The notes under the pieces were generated by a model. The model searched no databases. It saw only the letters and a program-made list of their open reading frames with translations, and was not told the DNA's origin. Source: Bacteroidales bacterium Bact_23 (GTDB lineage: Bacteria; Bacteroidota; Bacteroidia; Bacteroidales; Lentimicrobiaceae). From it: a stretch of 7,644 nucleotides of DNA. The position numbers and the translations under genes are program-made. Positions 7,422-7,644 of this stretch are shown piece after piece. Location of the stretch: assembly GCA_001603685.1 (NCBI GenBank), contig LUZO01000074.1, positions 1 to 7,644 of the forward strand, given 5' to 3'. Numbering within the stretch: the first letter of the stretch is position 1; every line of letters begins with the position of its first letter.

Positions 7422-7442
7422 TGATCTCTTACTTCTGACCTC
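7422..7442. repeat. Heptad repeat array 2 (three units)
   Basis: TGATCTC, TTACTTC and TGACCTC are contiguous 7-bp units of the same family. The last unit is identical to unit 9 of the long array (7534-7540). Confidence 0.75.
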
Positions 7443-7477
7443 ATTTAGAAATTTGTCATTTGACATTAGAGCTTTTC

Positions 7478-7554
7478 TTACTTCTTACTTCTTACTTCTT
7501 ACTTCCTACTTCTTACTTCCTACTTCTTACTTCTGACCTCCGGCTTCCTGCCTC
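7478..7554. repeat. Heptad repeat array 3 (eleven units, consensus YTACTTC)
   Basis: Eleven 7-bp units run without a register break: TTACTTC four times, then CTACTTC, TTACTTC, CTACTTC, TTACTTC, TGACCTC, CGGCTTC and CTGCCTC. The left units are nearly uniform and the right ones are diverged, as expected for an array that grows by slippage at one end. It is strongly strand-asymmetric: pyrimidine-rich on + and GAAGTAA-type purine-rich on -. In a dinB leader RNA it would be an unstructured purine tract. Confidence 0.9.
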
Positions 7555-7571
7555 AAAAAAAAAATCCCCCC
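7555..7571. repeat. Homopolymer block A10-T-C6
   Basis: Ten A (7555-7564), one T, then six C (7566-7571) lie directly between the heptad array and the -33 region of the promoter. Runs of this length are prone to slippage. On the - strand it reads G6-A-T10, but no convincing GC stem precedes the T tract, so I do not call it a terminator. Confidence 0.8.
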
Positions 7572-7572
7572 T

Positions 7573-7606
7573 TTTGTCGGATCATTGATTTTTAGTTGTA
7601 TCTTTG
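7573..7606 (+). promoter_or_regulatory. Bacteroidota-type promoter for a gene beyond the right edge
   Basis: TATCTTTG (7599-7606) matches the Bacteroidota -7 consensus TAnnTTTG exactly. TTTG (7573-7576) matches the -33 element, with 22 bases between them, slightly longer than usual. Transcription would start near 7612 and run rightward, divergent from dinB. The downstream gene is outside the window. Confidence 0.6.
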
Positions 7607-7621
7607 ATTAAAATTTAATCA
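7605..7621. promoter_or_regulatory. Perfect 17-bp palindrome over the transcription start (candidate operator)
   Basis: TGATTAAA (7605-7612), centre A (7613) and TTTAATCA (7614-7621) form a perfect inverted repeat. It overlaps the end of the -7 element and the predicted start site, a typical position for a repressor site. A related half-site, TATAATCA (7637-7644), lies 23 bases downstream at the window edge. The binding protein is unknown; an A/T-only core can arise by chance. Confidence 0.45.
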
Positions 7622-7644
7622 AATTTCCGACTACAATATAATCA

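Larger units (their letters stand above)
7134..7644. other. Gene-free, repeat-dense upstream region of dinB
   Basis: No credible protein gene is present. Stop-free stretches here translate to low-complexity reiterations of the DNA repeats (for example RRRVKSSNPPKAGQ). From left to right it contains a 10-bp motif abutting the dinB start, a mosaic of GC-rich hairpins (7154-7329), a heptad repeat array, a TGGTT/AACCA element, a second heptad array, a TGTCA-TT-TGACA palindrome (7454-7465), a long heptad array (7478-7554), A10-T-C6, and a + strand promoter with a palindrome. Whether the region acts as the 5' leader of dinB or as an intergenic barrier cannot be told from sequence. Confidence 0.8.

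Noticed and set aside
7123..7444. Overlapping short - strand ORFs upstream of dinB
   Set aside because: Their translations are reiterations of the 28-bp repeat and hairpins in different frames, with no start signal or independent coding character.
7555..7576. Intrinsic terminator on the - strand (G6-A-T10)
   Set aside because: A T tract is present, but the preceding bases offer only a 4-bp ATCC/GGAT pairing; no stable GC stem is seen.
7618..7627. - strand promoter for dinB (GAAATTTG)
   Set aside because: It misses the leading T of TAnnTTTG, and a matching -33 element would lie outside the window, so it cannot be supported.

Overview
The window looks like chromosomal DNA of a Bacteroidota (Bacteroidetes) bacterium, probably Bacteroidales or a related order. 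This is inferred from four things: a TAnnTTTG-type promoter element at 7599-7606, start sites without clear Shine-Dalgarno sequences, a C-family accessory polymerase beginning with a SYYSLRYGTL-type motif, and its pairing with a Y-family polymerase. No rRNA, tRNA, CRISPR array, transposase or phage gene is visible.

Layout: (1) 18-2888, + strand: a large soluble hybrid sensor histidine kinase (PAS-PAS-PAS-GAF-HisKA-HATPase-receiver). (2) 2889-2904: only 16 bases separate it from the convergent gene, and a small A/T-armed inverted repeat (2886-2907) contains both stop codons. (3) 2905-5844, - strand: a short DnaE-like polymerase alpha subunit (979 aa, GTG start) with intact polymerase aspartates, a degenerate PHP domain and no C-terminal tau-binding region. 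(4) 5952-7133, - strand: a catalytically intact Y-family polymerase (DinB/Pol IV) with an internal clamp-binding motif. (5) 7134-7644: about 510 bases without a gene. It is packed with GC-rich hairpins, a 28-bp triple tandem repeat, three in-register arrays of a 7-bp repeat (consensus YTACTTC), an A10-T-C6 homopolymer stretch, and a + strand promoter with an overlapping perfect palindrome. That promoter drives a gene beyond the right edge.

The two polymerase genes point the same way, dinB upstream of dnaE with a 107-base gap, and probably form a translesion/mutagenesis cassette. It resembles ImuB-ImuC (DnaE2) in logic, but here the Y-family partner keeps its catalytic residues. The LexA/UmuD-like or ImuA-like gene that often accompanies such cassettes is not in the window; it may lie to the right. 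The kinase is probably functionally separate: it converges on the cassette and has no DNA-binding output domain.

The most unusual part is the repeat mosaic upstream of dinB. Comparing two related copies of one module shows what looks like a clean 18-nt hairpin insertion, suggesting that the small hairpins behave as insertable units.
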